From: Flavihumibacter profundi
Lineage (GTDB): Bacteria > Bacteroidota > Bacteroidia > Chitinophagales > Chitinophagaceae
DNA length: 64,000 nt
Assembly (NCBI RefSeq): GCF_020076305.1
Contig: NZ_JAIQXE010000001.1
Span: 558,001-622,000, forward strand
Direction of reading: 5' to 3'
The stretch's first letter is position 1. Every line of letters starts with the position of its first letter. Below, one piece after another: positions 56,447-64,000 of this stretch. A program made the translations under genes and the position numbers. The notes beneath the pieces were generated by a model. The model was not told the DNA's origin and did not search any database. It saw nothing but the letters and a program-made list of their open reading frames with translations.

Positions 56447-56677
56447 GTAAAATATTATTCAATTACAGGCTTTTTTGTTCTAAAACCGTAATTTTGGTGC
56501 CGTATTCAAAAGTACACATTTCACAGGCATGAATGATGTAGTTAACATATTTGGAGCTTTCCTGTCCTTTCTGCGGTCATCCTGTGCCAACATTCCCTGA
56601 CCTTTTCCATATAGCTGTACCCTTCTTATTGATTATTTTTCTGTAATTCATTTATTTACAAATTAAACTTCATAATA

Positions 56678-57739
56678 ATGAAGAAAGTTGCTGTAATTGG
56701 ACTTGGCAAAGTTGGTTCTTTAGTAGGAACCTTGCTGAGTGATCTTTTTACCGTTACCGGTTTTGACCAGAATAAACCTGCTACTGATGTGCCATTCCAG
56801 GTTGTGCCGGGATCAATTAAGGAAACCGCACAATTGGAGAATTTCCTGTCAGGGCAAGATGCGGTCGTATCCTGCCTTCCCTATAACCTGAACCTGCCGG
56901 TAGCCCAGGCTGCCTACAAACTGGGCATCCATTATTTTGACCTGACTGAAGATGTGTCCACAACCGCTGCCATCCGGGAAATGGCCAAAACCTCAAAAGG
57001 GGTGATGGCGCCCCAGTGCGGATTGGCACCAGGCTTTATTGGTATTGTTGGCGCTGATTTATATGGCCGCTTTACAAAATTGCGCGATGTAGAATTGCGT
57101 GTTGGTGCTTTGCCGCGTTATCCGAATGGTTTGATGGGGTATTCCTTCACCTGGTCTCCTGCAGGGGTAATTAATGAATACATTAATGATGCAGAAGTGA
57201 TCCACAATGGGGAGCGCAAAATGGTGCCTTCTTTGGAAGGCGTAGAAATGATCAACATTGAAGGACAGGAATTTGAGGCATTTACTACCAGCGGTGGTTT
57301 GGGCACAATGTGTGAAACCCTTTCCGGCAAGGTTGATACCCTGAATTACAAAACAATGCGATACCCGGGCCATGCTAAGCTGATGCGTTTCCTGTTATAT
57401 GAATTGATATTGAAGGAAAAGCGGGAACTGGTTGAGCAAATCCTTACAGAGGCAAAGCCACCTGTACGCGAGGATGTAGTATACGTATATGCAGTGGTTG
57501 AAGGGTGGAAGGGCGACCAATTGGCCCGTGAAGAGTTTTACCATGCCTACCATCCCATTTTGATCAATGGCAAGGAATGGCGCGCCATAAGCTGGACGAC
57601 TGCTGCATCTGTTGCCGCTGTAGTGGAGATGGTGGCTAACGGAACCCTGGCGAATAAAGGATTTATCAAACAGGAAGAAATTTCCTACCAGGCGTTTATT
57701 AAAACCAAAAATGGCAGCTTATACGAGAGCCAGCATTAA
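56678..57739 (+). CDS. Saccharopine dehydrogenase family protein
   Basis: 353 residues. Rossmann motif KKVAVIGLGKVGSLVGTLL, then VVSCLPYNLNLPVAQAAYKLGIHYFDLTED and the catalytic-domain stretch PQCGLAPGFIGIVGADLYGRF, typical of saccharopine dehydrogenase/reductase-like enzymes. In lysine breakdown such enzymes split saccharopine to 2-aminoadipate semialdehyde. Its neighbour is a DUF1338 gene, whose family acts on 2-oxoadipate, so a lysine branch is plausible. The coding end overlaps an unrelated in-frame ATG at 57711 that I did not use. Confidence 0.88.
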   Translation: MKKVAVIGLGKVGSLVGTLLSDLFTVTGFDQNKPATDVPFQVVPGSIKETAQLENFLSGQDAVVSCLPYNLNLPVAQAAYKLGIHYFDLTEDVSTTAAIREMAKTSKGVMAPQCGLAPGFIGIVGADLYGRFTKLRDVELRVGALPRYPNGLMGYSFTWSPAGVINEYINDAEVIHNGERKMVPSLEGVEMINIEGQEFEAFTTSGGLGTMCETLSGKVDTLNYKTMRYPGHAKLMRFLLYELILKEKRELVEQILTEAKPPVREDVVYVYAVVEGWKGDQLAREEFYHAYHPILINGKEWRAISWTTAASVAAVVEMVANGTLANKGFIKQEEISYQAFIKTKNGSLYESQH

Positions 57740-57752
57740 TAAAATAGGAATG

Positions 57753-58664
57753 ATGAACGTAAATACGAATAATTTGAAAATTGTCCTCGATGGCCTGATG
57801 CGGCGATACCAGGAAAGGGTCCCAGATGTTCAGGGAGTAATTCAGGCAATGATTGCAGAAGGATTGATCAGCTCGGCTGCTGATATCGAAAATGACCATA
57901 TTGCCTTTCGCACTATGGGCGTACCTAACCTGGGCATCCGGTCACTGGAAAAGATTTTCCTTCATTTTGGTTACCAGCGTCGCGAGCCTTATTATTTCCC
58001 TGAAAAGAAATTGGATGCCTTTTGGTACGCACCACCTTCGCCCGAATTTCCGCGCATTTTTATCAGCGAATTGCGGGTTAAAGAGTTGTCGGGCCGGGCA
58101 CAGGAAATAATTTATTCGTATACCAGCGAAGTGACCAGTGATCCTGTAGATGCCATCAACCTTGATGACGCAGCAGCAGTTGACCGGTTTTTGCACAGCG
58201 GACTTTGGAAAACGCCTGGCTGGAGCGATTTCCAGGAGTTAACAGCAGAAAGTGAATACGCGGCCTGGGTTATATATAACCGCTATTACCTGAACCATTT
58301 TACCGTTAGTGTGCACAACCTGAAACCAGGTTATGATACCATGGAAGGTTTCAATGCATTCCTGGAGCGAAATGGTTTTGTTTTGAATGATGCCGGTGGA
58401 AAAATTAAAACCAGTCCGGATGGAAAACTTGCCCAATCTTCTACCATTGCCCGCATGGTAAATGCACATTTTGCAGATGGGGTAGAACATGCAATTGCAG
58501 GATCATACGTTGAATTTGCTGAAAGGAAACTGCTTGATCCTTTTCTACACCTGGGTAAAAATGAGATCAGGCGCGAACACAGGCGTGAAGGCTTTGAAGC
58601 CGGGAATGCAGACAAAATATTCGAAAGTACCTATAGTACACAAACAAAGAAGTTGAACCAGTAA
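57753..58664 (+). CDS. DUF1338 protein, 2-oxoadipate dioxygenase/decarboxylase-like
   Basis: 303 residues from ATG 57753 (MNVNTNNLKIVLDGL), preceded by AGGA; ATGs at 57750 and 57711 are alternatives. DUF1338 includes HglS, a non-haem iron enzyme converting 2-oxoadipate to 2-hydroxyglutarate in lysine catabolism. The H/H/E metal triad is visible: H49 in NDHIAFRTMG, H182 in YLNHFTVSVHN, E254 in SYVEFAERK. 13 bp after the saccharopine dehydrogenase gene. The protein is shorter than HglS (about 460), so substrate could differ. Confidence 0.82.
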   Translation: MNVNTNNLKIVLDGLMRRYQERVPDVQGVIQAMIAEGLISSAADIENDHIAFRTMGVPNLGIRSLEKIFLHFGYQRREPYYFPEKKLDAFWYAPPSPEFPRIFISELRVKELSGRAQEIIYSYTSEVTSDPVDAINLDDAAAVDRFLHSGLWKTPGWSDFQELTAESEYAAWVIYNRYYLNHFTVSVHNLKPGYDTMEGFNAFLERNGFVLNDAGGKIKTSPDGKLAQSSTIARMVNAHFADGVEHAIAGSYVEFAERKLLDPFLHLGKNEIRREHRREGFEAGNADKIFESTYSTQTKKLNQ

Positions 58665-58695
58665 TTCAACATGCTACCTGGTAGCTACACACACG

Positions 58696-58731
58696 AAGGG
58701 AATGGTCTGGAAGCCATTCCCTTATTTTTTG
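58696..58731 (+). terminator. Rho-independent terminator after the DUF1338 gene
   Basis: AAGGGAATGG (58696-58705) pairs with CCATTCCCTT (58714-58723), followed by ATTTTTT. Confidence 0.85.
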
Positions 58732-58739
58732 CCTATTTC

Positions 58740-58773
58740 ACCCGGCGGGTAATACCCGCCGGGTAATTTTTTT
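58740..58773. repeat. GC-rich palindrome with T-run
   Basis: ACCCGGCGGGT (58740-58750), AAT, ACCCGCCGGGT (58754-58764): an 11-bp perfect hairpin, followed on the plus strand by AATTTTTTT so it may act as a second terminator. The same arms, in opposite order, form the palindrome at 59482-59514. Confidence 0.7.
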
Positions 58774-58782
58774 CAAGTCTGT

Positions 58783-59373
58783 TTACATATGTGAAGCCAG
58801 TATAGGAGAAGGCACTACATTTTTAACCGGTTTTGTAGATTTCAGGTAATTGAAAATTGCACTGATATCCTCATCAGTTAATTTGGCAAAATTATACCAG
58901 GGCATTGGCGGCAATAAAGGCCGGCTATTATCGAGTCCCTTGTATTTTCCTTCACGGATGGCTTTAAAAAATTGTGCTTCGGTCCAGTTACCGATACCAG
59001 TTGAATCACTGGTAATATTAGCTGCGTAGGAAGTGCCCCAGGGCCCAACAGCAACAGTAAGTTCAGGGCCGAATAATGCCCATCCTTTTTTTAGTGCATT
59101 GCTGTCTGCCGGCGGTGTTGGATGGTCTTGCAAAAATCCTGCAAAACGGTGTTCCAGGTCAACTTCCGGGCCTTTTGGTCCCATTATTTTTGGAGAATGG
59201 CAATCATCGCAGCCAATTGTGTTAACCAGGTATTCACCCTTTTTAACCAATTCTTCCTTAGAGAGTTTTGGGGTTACGTTGGTAACTTCTTTTGCCTGAT
59301 TGCTCTGGCAGGCTGTAATCCCGATGGCCAGCAATGCCGCAATCCCACCCAATGAGAGCATGATTTTTTTCAT
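58783..59373 (-). CDS. Lipoprotein c-type cytochrome
   Basis: 196 residues. Signal MKKIMLSLGGIAALLAIGITAC with lipobox cysteine C22. One haem c motif C55-DDC-H59 in YLVNTIGCDDCHSPK; axial Met in LLPPMPWYN, where PMPW matches class I cytochromes. C-terminal helix DEDISAIFNYLKSTKPVKN. It donates or accepts electrons at the membrane surface; partner unknown. Lies between two related GC-rich palindromes. Confidence 0.9.
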   Translation of the reverse strand: MKKIMLSLGGIAALLAIGITACQSNQAKEVTNVTPKLSKEELVKKGEYLVNTIGCDDCHSPKIMGPKGPEVDLEHRFAGFLQDHPTPPADSNALKKGWALFGPELTVAVGPWGTSYAANITSDSTGIGNWTEAQFFKAIREGKYKGLDNSRPLLPPMPWYNFAKLTDEDISAIFNYLKSTKPVKNVVPSPILASHM

Positions 59374-59481
59374 GGAGGTTTAATTTTTAATGATTTTGAT
59401 AAATTAAAATGCCAAGTTAAAAATCATTGAAATATTTGCGATTTACATATTGTATGAGTGGTGGTTTTTTAAGGATGAATT

Positions 59482-59514
59482 GTTCACCCGCCGGGTATTT
59501 CCCGGCGGGTGAAC
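59482..59514. repeat. GC-rich palindrome forming the 3' end of uxaC
   Basis: GTTCACCCGCCGGG (59482-59495) pairs perfectly over 14 bp with CCCGGCGGGTGAAC (59501-59514) around TATTT. On the minus strand it encodes the last nine residues (FTRREIPGG) and stop of uxaC. It shares its 10-bp arm with the palindrome at 58740. Confidence 0.75.
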
Positions 59515-60893
59515 AGGAACTCACGGGTATTGTTGTAGCAGATATTTTCAATTACCTGGCCGATCCAGGTCAGGTCATTGGGCAATTCCCCTTTTTCCAT
59601 TTCTTCACCGAATGTATTGCAAAGGATCCGCCGGAAATATTCATGGCGGGGAAATGAAAGAAAACTGCGGCTATCGGTAAGCATGCCTACAAAACGGCTC
59701 ACAAGCGAAGCATTGGACAAGGCATCGAGGTGGCGCTTTATACCGTCTTTTTGGTCCAGGAACCACCAGGCTGCACCCCATTGGATTTTACCAGCGATGG
59801 AACCATCGTTGAAGTTGCCGGTCATGGTGGCAAAAACTTCATTATCAGCCGGGTTAAGGTTATATAGTATAGTTTTAGTAAGGTGGTTAGTTTTATCAAG
59901 ACGATCGAGGAAAGCAGCCAGGGGCTTAGCATGCCGCGCATCACCGATACTATCCCATCCGGTATCCGGTCCAAGTTTAGCCAGCATCCGGCTATTGTTG
60001 TTGCGTATTGCCCCAAGGTGGAATTGCTGGGTCCAGCCTTTTTCATGGTGCCATTCAGCTAGCTGCAGCAGCATTGCAAGTTTAAATTGCTGATATTCAA
60101 TTGGAGAAACTTTCAGACCATTCCGGACCTTGTTAAAAGATTTGCTGACTTCCCTTTCCGTGAAGTCAACAGCATAAATTTCTTCCAGGCCATGATCTGC
60201 CACAACACAACCATTTGCTGCAAAAAAATCGTGCCGCTGTTTTATAGCATCAAGGTAATCAGAAAACCGGTTTATGGAAATCCCGGAAGCCGATTCCAAC
60301 TGGCTGAGGTAGGCGTTGAATATTTCCGGGTTTGTGATTTCAATGGCTTTATCGGGACGAAACCCGGGCAACACCGGAATGTCAAACTGGTCTGCCTTTA
60401 ACTTTTGGTGAAAGTTTAAGGAATCAACCGGATCATCAGTTGTACATAATAACCGCACGTTCATTTTTCGTAGCAGGTTTTTCACACTAAAGGCAGGCGT
60501 TTGTAATTGATGAGAACAACTATCAAAAACCTGCATAGCATTGGCAGGAGATAAGAATTCGTTTACACCGAAATATCGTTGTAATTCCAGGTGGGTCCAG
60601 TGATAAAGCGGATTTCGCAGGGTATAAGGTACTGTTTCTGCCCAGGCTTTGAACTTATCGCGATCGCTCGTATCTCCTGTGCAGTATTTCTCTGGTACAC
60701 CGTTGGTACGCATGGCCCGCCACTTATAGTGATCGCCATACAACCAGGCCTGGGTAATATTTTCAAACTGAATGTCACCTGCAATCTGGTTAACCGGTAA
60801 GTGGTTGTGATAATCAATTATCGGCATTTTCGAAGCATACTCATTGTATAACCGGATTGCCGTTGCATTATATAATAAAAAATTCTCAGTCAT
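59484..60893 (-). CDS. uxaC: Glucuronate isomerase
   Basis: 469 residues. It isomerises glucuronate and galacturonate to fructuronate and tagaturonate, the first uronate step. Seen: MPIIDYHNHLPVNQIAGDIQFENI (metal HxH), CTTDDPVDSLNFHQKL, VVADHGLEEIYAVDF, HLGAIRNNNSRMLAKLGPDTGWDSIGD and FVGMLTDSRSFLSFPRHEYFRRIL. The natural C-terminus appears to be near ENICYNNTREFLF; the final RREIPGG is encoded by a palindromic repeat. Divergent from uxuA (77 bp apart), its pathway partner. Confidence 0.95.
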   Translation of the reverse strand: MTENFLLYNATAIRLYNEYASKMPIIDYHNHLPVNQIAGDIQFENITQAWLYGDHYKWRAMRTNGVPEKYCTGDTSDRDKFKAWAETVPYTLRNPLYHWTHLELQRYFGVNEFLSPANAMQVFDSCSHQLQTPAFSVKNLLRKMNVRLLCTTDDPVDSLNFHQKLKADQFDIPVLPGFRPDKAIEITNPEIFNAYLSQLESASGISINRFSDYLDAIKQRHDFFAANGCVVADHGLEEIYAVDFTEREVSKSFNKVRNGLKVSPIEYQQFKLAMLLQLAEWHHEKGWTQQFHLGAIRNNNSRMLAKLGPDTGWDSIGDARHAKPLAAFLDRLDKTNHLTKTILYNLNPADNEVFATMTGNFNDGSIAGKIQWGAAWWFLDQKDGIKRHLDALSNASLVSRFVGMLTDSRSFLSFPRHEYFRRILCNTFGEEMEKGELPNDLTWIGQVIENICYNNTREFLFTRREIPGG

Positions 60894-60923
60894 TTGCTTT
60901 TATTAACTCCAGAAAGATAAGAT

Positions 60924-60955
60924 TTTGTATAAATATAGATTCAGCAGTAAATTGA
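60924..60955 (+). promoter_or_regulatory. Promoter of uxuA in the uxaC-uxuA divergent gap
   Basis: TTTG at 60924-60927 and TAAATTGA at 60948-60955 (near TAnnTTTG) are 20 bp apart, ending 15 bp before the uxuA ATG. No operator was recognised in the 77-bp gap. Confidence 0.45.
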
Positions 60956-60970
60956 TCCAAAATTCCTAAA

Positions 60971-62143
60971 ATGCCTGATAAATATTATATGCAACAGAGC
61001 ATGCGATGGTATGGTCCAGATGATACAGTGAGCCTTTCAGATATCCGGCAGTCAGGTTGCGAAGCAGTAGTTACCGCTTTACATCATATTCCTATCGGTG
61101 AGGTATGGCCGAAAAATGATATAATTGAGCGAAAAGACCTGATTGAAGCAGCCGGTATGCGTTGGACTGTTATAGAAAGTTTGCCGGTTCATGATGAAAT
61201 CAAGAAGAAATCGGGTGATTATTCCAACTGGATCAGCAATTACAAAGAAAGCCTGCGCAATGTTGCTGCCTGCGGACTTGAAGTGGTGACTTATAATTTT
61301 ATGCCGGTCCTTGATTGGCTCAGGACCGATATATCCTACTCAATGCCCGACGGGGGAAAAGCATTGTATTTCAACCGGATTGATTTCATTGTATTTGACC
61401 TTTTTTTACTGCAAAGGCCTGATGCTGCAAAGGATTATACGATGACAGAAATTGCTGCAGCCAGGGTCAGGTTTGAACAGATGGATACCTCTAAGCGGAC
61501 GCAATTATTTGATAATTGTATGTTGGGTCTACCCGGAAGCAAAATACCGTTTACCCGGGAGCAGATTTTAGAGGCCTTGCAATCCTATCATCATATTAAC
61601 GCCACAAAATTAAAACAGCACTTGTTTGAATTCCTCCGGGAAATCATTCCGGTTGCTGAAGAGCATGGGTTGAAAATGGCCATCCATCCTGACGATCCGC
61701 CATATTCAATTCTTGGCCTTCCACGGATTATGAGTACCGCAAAAGATGTAGCTGACCTTGTAGCAGCAGTTCCTTCAACTAGTAATGGACTTTGTTTTTG
61801 TACCGGTTCATATGGGGCAAGAGCGGATAATGATCTTGTGGCCATGTTGCATCAACATGCCGATAGGGTCCATTTCCTTCACCTCCGCAATACCGCACGT
61901 GATAACGCTGGAAATTTTTATGAAGCTGATCACCTTGGCGGGGATACTGATATGTTCGACATCATGTCGGAAGTATGGAAAATAATGCAGCAGCGAAAGA
62001 TATCAATTCCTATGCGACCGGATCATGGACACCAGATATTGGATGATCTTAATAAAACAACTTACCCCGGATATTCCGCTATAGGGAGGTTGAAAGGCCT
62101 TGCAGAATTACGTGGAATGGAATACGCTATAAGTAAATCCTGA
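60971..62143 (+). CDS. uxuA: Mannonate dehydratase
   Basis: 390 residues, full length. It dehydrates D-mannonate to 2-keto-3-deoxygluconate. N-terminus YYMQQSMRWYGPDDTVSLSDIRQSGCEAVVTALHHIPIGEVW is typical of UxuA, as are LKMAIHPDDPPYSILGLPRIMST, GLCFCTGSYGARADND and VHFLHLRN, with MRPDHGHQILDDL at the end (metal His). The mannonate oxidoreductase step (uxuB-like) is not in this window. Confidence 0.95.
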   Translation: MPDKYYMQQSMRWYGPDDTVSLSDIRQSGCEAVVTALHHIPIGEVWPKNDIIERKDLIEAAGMRWTVIESLPVHDEIKKKSGDYSNWISNYKESLRNVAACGLEVVTYNFMPVLDWLRTDISYSMPDGGKALYFNRIDFIVFDLFLLQRPDAAKDYTMTEIAAARVRFEQMDTSKRTQLFDNCMLGLPGSKIPFTREQILEALQSYHHINATKLKQHLFEFLREIIPVAEEHGLKMAIHPDDPPYSILGLPRIMSTAKDVADLVAAVPSTSNGLCFCTGSYGARADNDLVAMLHQHADRVHFLHLRNTARDNAGNFYEADHLGGDTDMFDIMSEVWKIMQQRKISIPMRPDHGHQILDDLNKTTYPGYSAIGRLKGLAELRGMEYAISKS

Positions 62144-62235
62144 TACAGGTTTTAACTAAATAACCTCATTAAAATATACATTATTTTTTGTATATTTAGA
62201 GGAGACATTTTCTTATTCACCTAAAACTTAGCCAT

Positions 62236-62670
62236 ATGAACCTTCTTCATCGTATTGAGCTATGGGGTGACAGGCATCACCCTCGCTGGATGGACATTGT
62301 GCGCATCGCATTAGGGTTATTCCTTTGTATTAAGGGCGTTGAGTTTGTTTATAACATGAGTTCCCTTCTGGGTGCGGTGAACTCCAAACTACCACTTCCT
62401 GCATTTGCAATGGTGCTGCTTGGGCATTATGTTTTTGTTGCCCATCTTCTTGGTGGTATTTTACTGATACTTGGTGCTTATACCAGGATTGCCAGCCTGA
62501 TCCAGGTTCCTATTTTGCTGGGTGCTGTTTTCTTCGTTAATGCATCAAGGGAACTCTGGAGGCCATTCCCCGAACTGATCGTTTCACTGATTGTGCTGTT
62601 CTTACTTGTCTATTTCGTTATTGCAGGCGATGGTCATTGGTCAATCGAAGCAGATCAGCCAGTGAAATAG
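62236..62670 (+). CDS. DoxX-like membrane protein
   Basis: 144 residues, four membrane helices: about 22-40, 60-80, 84-104 and 110-132. MDIVRIALGLFLCIKGVEFVYNM and FVAHLLGGILLILGAYTRIASLIQVPILLGAVFFVN match DoxX/DUF-type quinone-pool proteins of unknown role. An AT-only inverted repeat (AAATATACA/TGTATATTT, 62172-62197) lies in its leader. One base separates its stop from that of the opposing peptidase. Confidence 0.75.
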   Translation: MNLLHRIELWGDRHHPRWMDIVRIALGLFLCIKGVEFVYNMSSLLGAVNSKLPLPAFAMVLLGHYVFVAHLLGGILLILGAYTRIASLIQVPILLGAVFFVNASRELWRPFPELIVSLIVLFLLVYFVIAGDGHWSIEADQPVK

Positions 62671-62671
62671 G

Positions 62672-64000
62672 TTAGTCTTTCCAGCGCCATTCACCGGCAA
62701 TCTGTAATGGTGTTTTGAGATTGCTTTTAAGGAGCAGTTCTTTTGTAGCGGCATCATCCAGACGCTTTGCTGCAATGGTATCGGTGTCTGCCAGGCCGTA
62801 CAGTAACATGGTATTGAAGCGCACCGTATTTTGCATTCCCTTTTCATCTACCAATGAAAAATCATCGCAGTCTGCATGATAGCAAATTCCTGAGTTATTC
62901 GGCAAACTGCCACCACCAGCGCCTCCCGTTGGGATTCCCATTAGCATAAACGGCTGGTGGTCACTGTGCAGGTCGGCACCGCTTTGAAAACTATTTTTAA
63001 AACTTGTGTCTATGGATTGTGCGAGAGTACCAATTGATTGAAATAAAGCTTTACAATCATCTGTTAACGCAGCATAGCCTTTGGGATCGTTGGTCATGTC
63101 GTAATTAAGCATAAAACGGACCTTGTCAATGGAATTATTGCTGATTGCTTCCCTGACATAGGCTTTTGAACCGAGAAGGCCTTCCTCTTCGCCCATGAAC
63201 ATCACAAATTCCAGGGTTCTTTTCGGTTCCAGGTTCAGGGCTTTTACTGTCCTTGCCATGTCGAGTACGGCAAATGAACCAATACCATTATCAATGGCGC
63301 CCGTTGCCAGATCCCAGCTATCGAGATGGCCTCCAATAACAATTTTTTCATCCGGAATAGTCTTACCCGGCAGGGTGGCGATAACATTCCTGGCATTTAT
63401 TTTTCCTGAAAAATTGGTCATGCTTATATGCGCATATTGCTTTCCGGCAGTTAATGCTTTTTTTAGATCCAGTCCATCTTCTTTTCCAATGCAAATGGCC
63501 GGTATTGGGATGAGTTTACCCGTAACCGAAGCTGTCCCTGTTAACAAAACCCCATGATCCGGTGTATTCACCATAATAATCCCCTTTGCTCCATATTTAA
63601 TGGCCAGGGCTGTTTTTTCAGAGCGATGCAGGTTTTTTGCCGTTGCGGGACTGCCAGGCAAAATGCCCAGGTTCACAAGGGCAATTTTATTATTCACTTT
63701 TCCGGCATCTGCGATATAATCTGATTCCAGTCCATTGCCGAGATCAATAATTTCTGCTGTTATGTCTGCTTTAACCGGTGAATGTGCTAGTGAAACCGAT
63801 TTCACTGACACCAGGTGCTTCTTCGATCCGCCAATCTCCACAGCAATTGATTTGCGGCTCCAGCTTTCAACTTCAAAAGGTTGAAACCGTACATCACTGA
63901 ACCCGTAGGATTTAAGCAGGTCATAAGCGAATTGTTCTGCTTTTTGGCCATTGGGTGAACCTGTTAGCCGGTGACCGATAGTAGAAGTAGCATCATGCAG
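62672..64000 (-). CDS. M28 family metallopeptidase with PA domain (5' end outside window)
   Basis: The frame is open from the stop at 62672 to the window edge, at least 442 residues; the true start lies beyond 64000, so an apparent start near 63841 is internal. A protease-associated insert (GIIMVNTPDHGVLLTGTASVTGKLIPIPAICIGKEDG) precedes the zinc peptidase core: GGHLDSWDLATGAIDNGIG (His, Asp), MGEEEGLLGSKAYV (Glu-Glu), NYDMTNDPKG (Asp) and ADLHSDHQPFMLMGIP (His). It is a co-catalytic zinc aminopeptidase/carboxypeptidase-type enzyme, probably exported, though the signal peptide is not visible here. Confidence 0.92.
   Translation of the reverse strand: MHDATSTIGHRLTGSPNGQKAEQFAYDLLKSYGFSDVRFQPFEVESWSRKSIAVEIGGSKKHLVSVKSVSLAHSPVKADITAEIIDLGNGLESDYIADAGKVNNKIALVNLGILPGSPATAKNLHRSEKTALAIKYGAKGIIMVNTPDHGVLLTGTASVTGKLIPIPAICIGKEDGLDLKKALTAGKQYAHISMTNFSGKINARNVIATLPGKTIPDEKIVIGGHLDSWDLATGAIDNGIGSFAVLDMARTVKALNLEPKRTLEFVMFMGEEEGLLGSKAYVREAISNNSIDKVRFMLNYDMTNDPKGYAALTDDCKALFQSIGTLAQSIDTSFKNSFQSGADLHSDHQPFMLMGIPTGGAGGGSLPNNSGICYHADCDDFSLVDEKGMQNTVRFNTMLLYGLADTDTIAAKRLDDAATKELLLKSNLKTPLQIAGEWRWKD

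Noticed and set aside
60894-60970. GntR-type operator in the uxaC-uxuA gap
   Set aside because: No clear dyad operator could be read; only a sigma-A type promoter pattern was supported.
63841-64000. Apparent start of the M28 peptidase at 63841
   Set aside because: The minus-strand frame stays open to the window edge with peptidase-like sequence (GHRLTGSPNGQKAEQFA), so the gene is cut by the window.

Overview
The window reads as chromosomal DNA of a Bacteroidota member, most likely of the Chitinophagaceae/Chitinophagales type. The evidence is: many starts preceded by the Bacteroidota -7 promoter element TAnnTTTG; weak or absent Shine-Dalgarno sites; a PUR-family DUF3276 protein; DUF4249, DUF3822 and DUF2027/Smr families that are largely confined to this phylum; a 285-residue primary sigma factor without region 1.1; a three-gene succinate dehydrogenase with one large cytochrome b subunit; and a type A RNase P RNA. 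Taxonomy is inferred from gene content, not from a database search. No phage, insertion sequence, integron, CRISPR array, tRNA or rRNA was found.

Layout. 0-5 kb: end of an ABC exporter, DUF3276 regulator, sdhCAB operon. 5-13 kb: ABC-F ATPase and envelope proteins, including a 1173-residue predicted outer-membrane protein. 13-20 kb: housekeeping genes (holA, ribF, purM, rpoD, trxB, folB). 20-29 kb: MATE transporter, then a dense forward operon DUF3822-rsmD-bioD-5-FCL-lpxK-rnr followed by rluF. 29-33 kb: a LytS/LytTR-type two-component pair, an exported barrel-like protein and an S41 protease. 33-38 kb, reverse: amidase, P-type cation ATPase and GNAT, with an NTF2-like gene upstream. 38-49 kb: an accessory region rich in Tat-exported and cytochrome-bearing proteins (Gfo/Idh/MocA oxidoreductase, SUMF1-like protein, ApbE, two TIM-barrel isomerase-like proteins, a DUF1549/DUF1553 cytochrome with a CBM6-like insert, a DUF1501 protein, and a DUF2231-cytochrome c-LRR membrane protein). 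49-56 kb: prenyl synthase, amino-acid permease, Smr protein, RNase P RNA, arfB, and the yceD-rpmF-plsX operon. 56-64 kb: a saccharopine dehydrogenase-like gene with a DUF1338 gene (a likely lysine/2-oxoadipate branch), a lipoprotein cytochrome c, divergent uxaC/uxuA for uronate use, a DoxX protein and an M28 peptidase running off the end.

How it fits together. Most of the window is core metabolism and information processing. The best candidate for an undescribed system is 38.1-49.3 kb. There an exported sugar-type dehydrogenase and exported isomerase-like proteins sit beside two membrane-anchored cytochromes, one with a carbohydrate-binding-like insert and one fused to a four-helix membrane domain with several histidines. 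This suggests oxidation or isomerisation of sugars outside the cytoplasm coupled to the respiratory chain. That is inference from domains and gene order. Smaller points of interest are GC-rich palindromes, one of which forms the 3' end of uxaC; heptanucleotide arrays; a 24-bp palindrome abutting a start codon; and several proteins with altered catalytic motifs.
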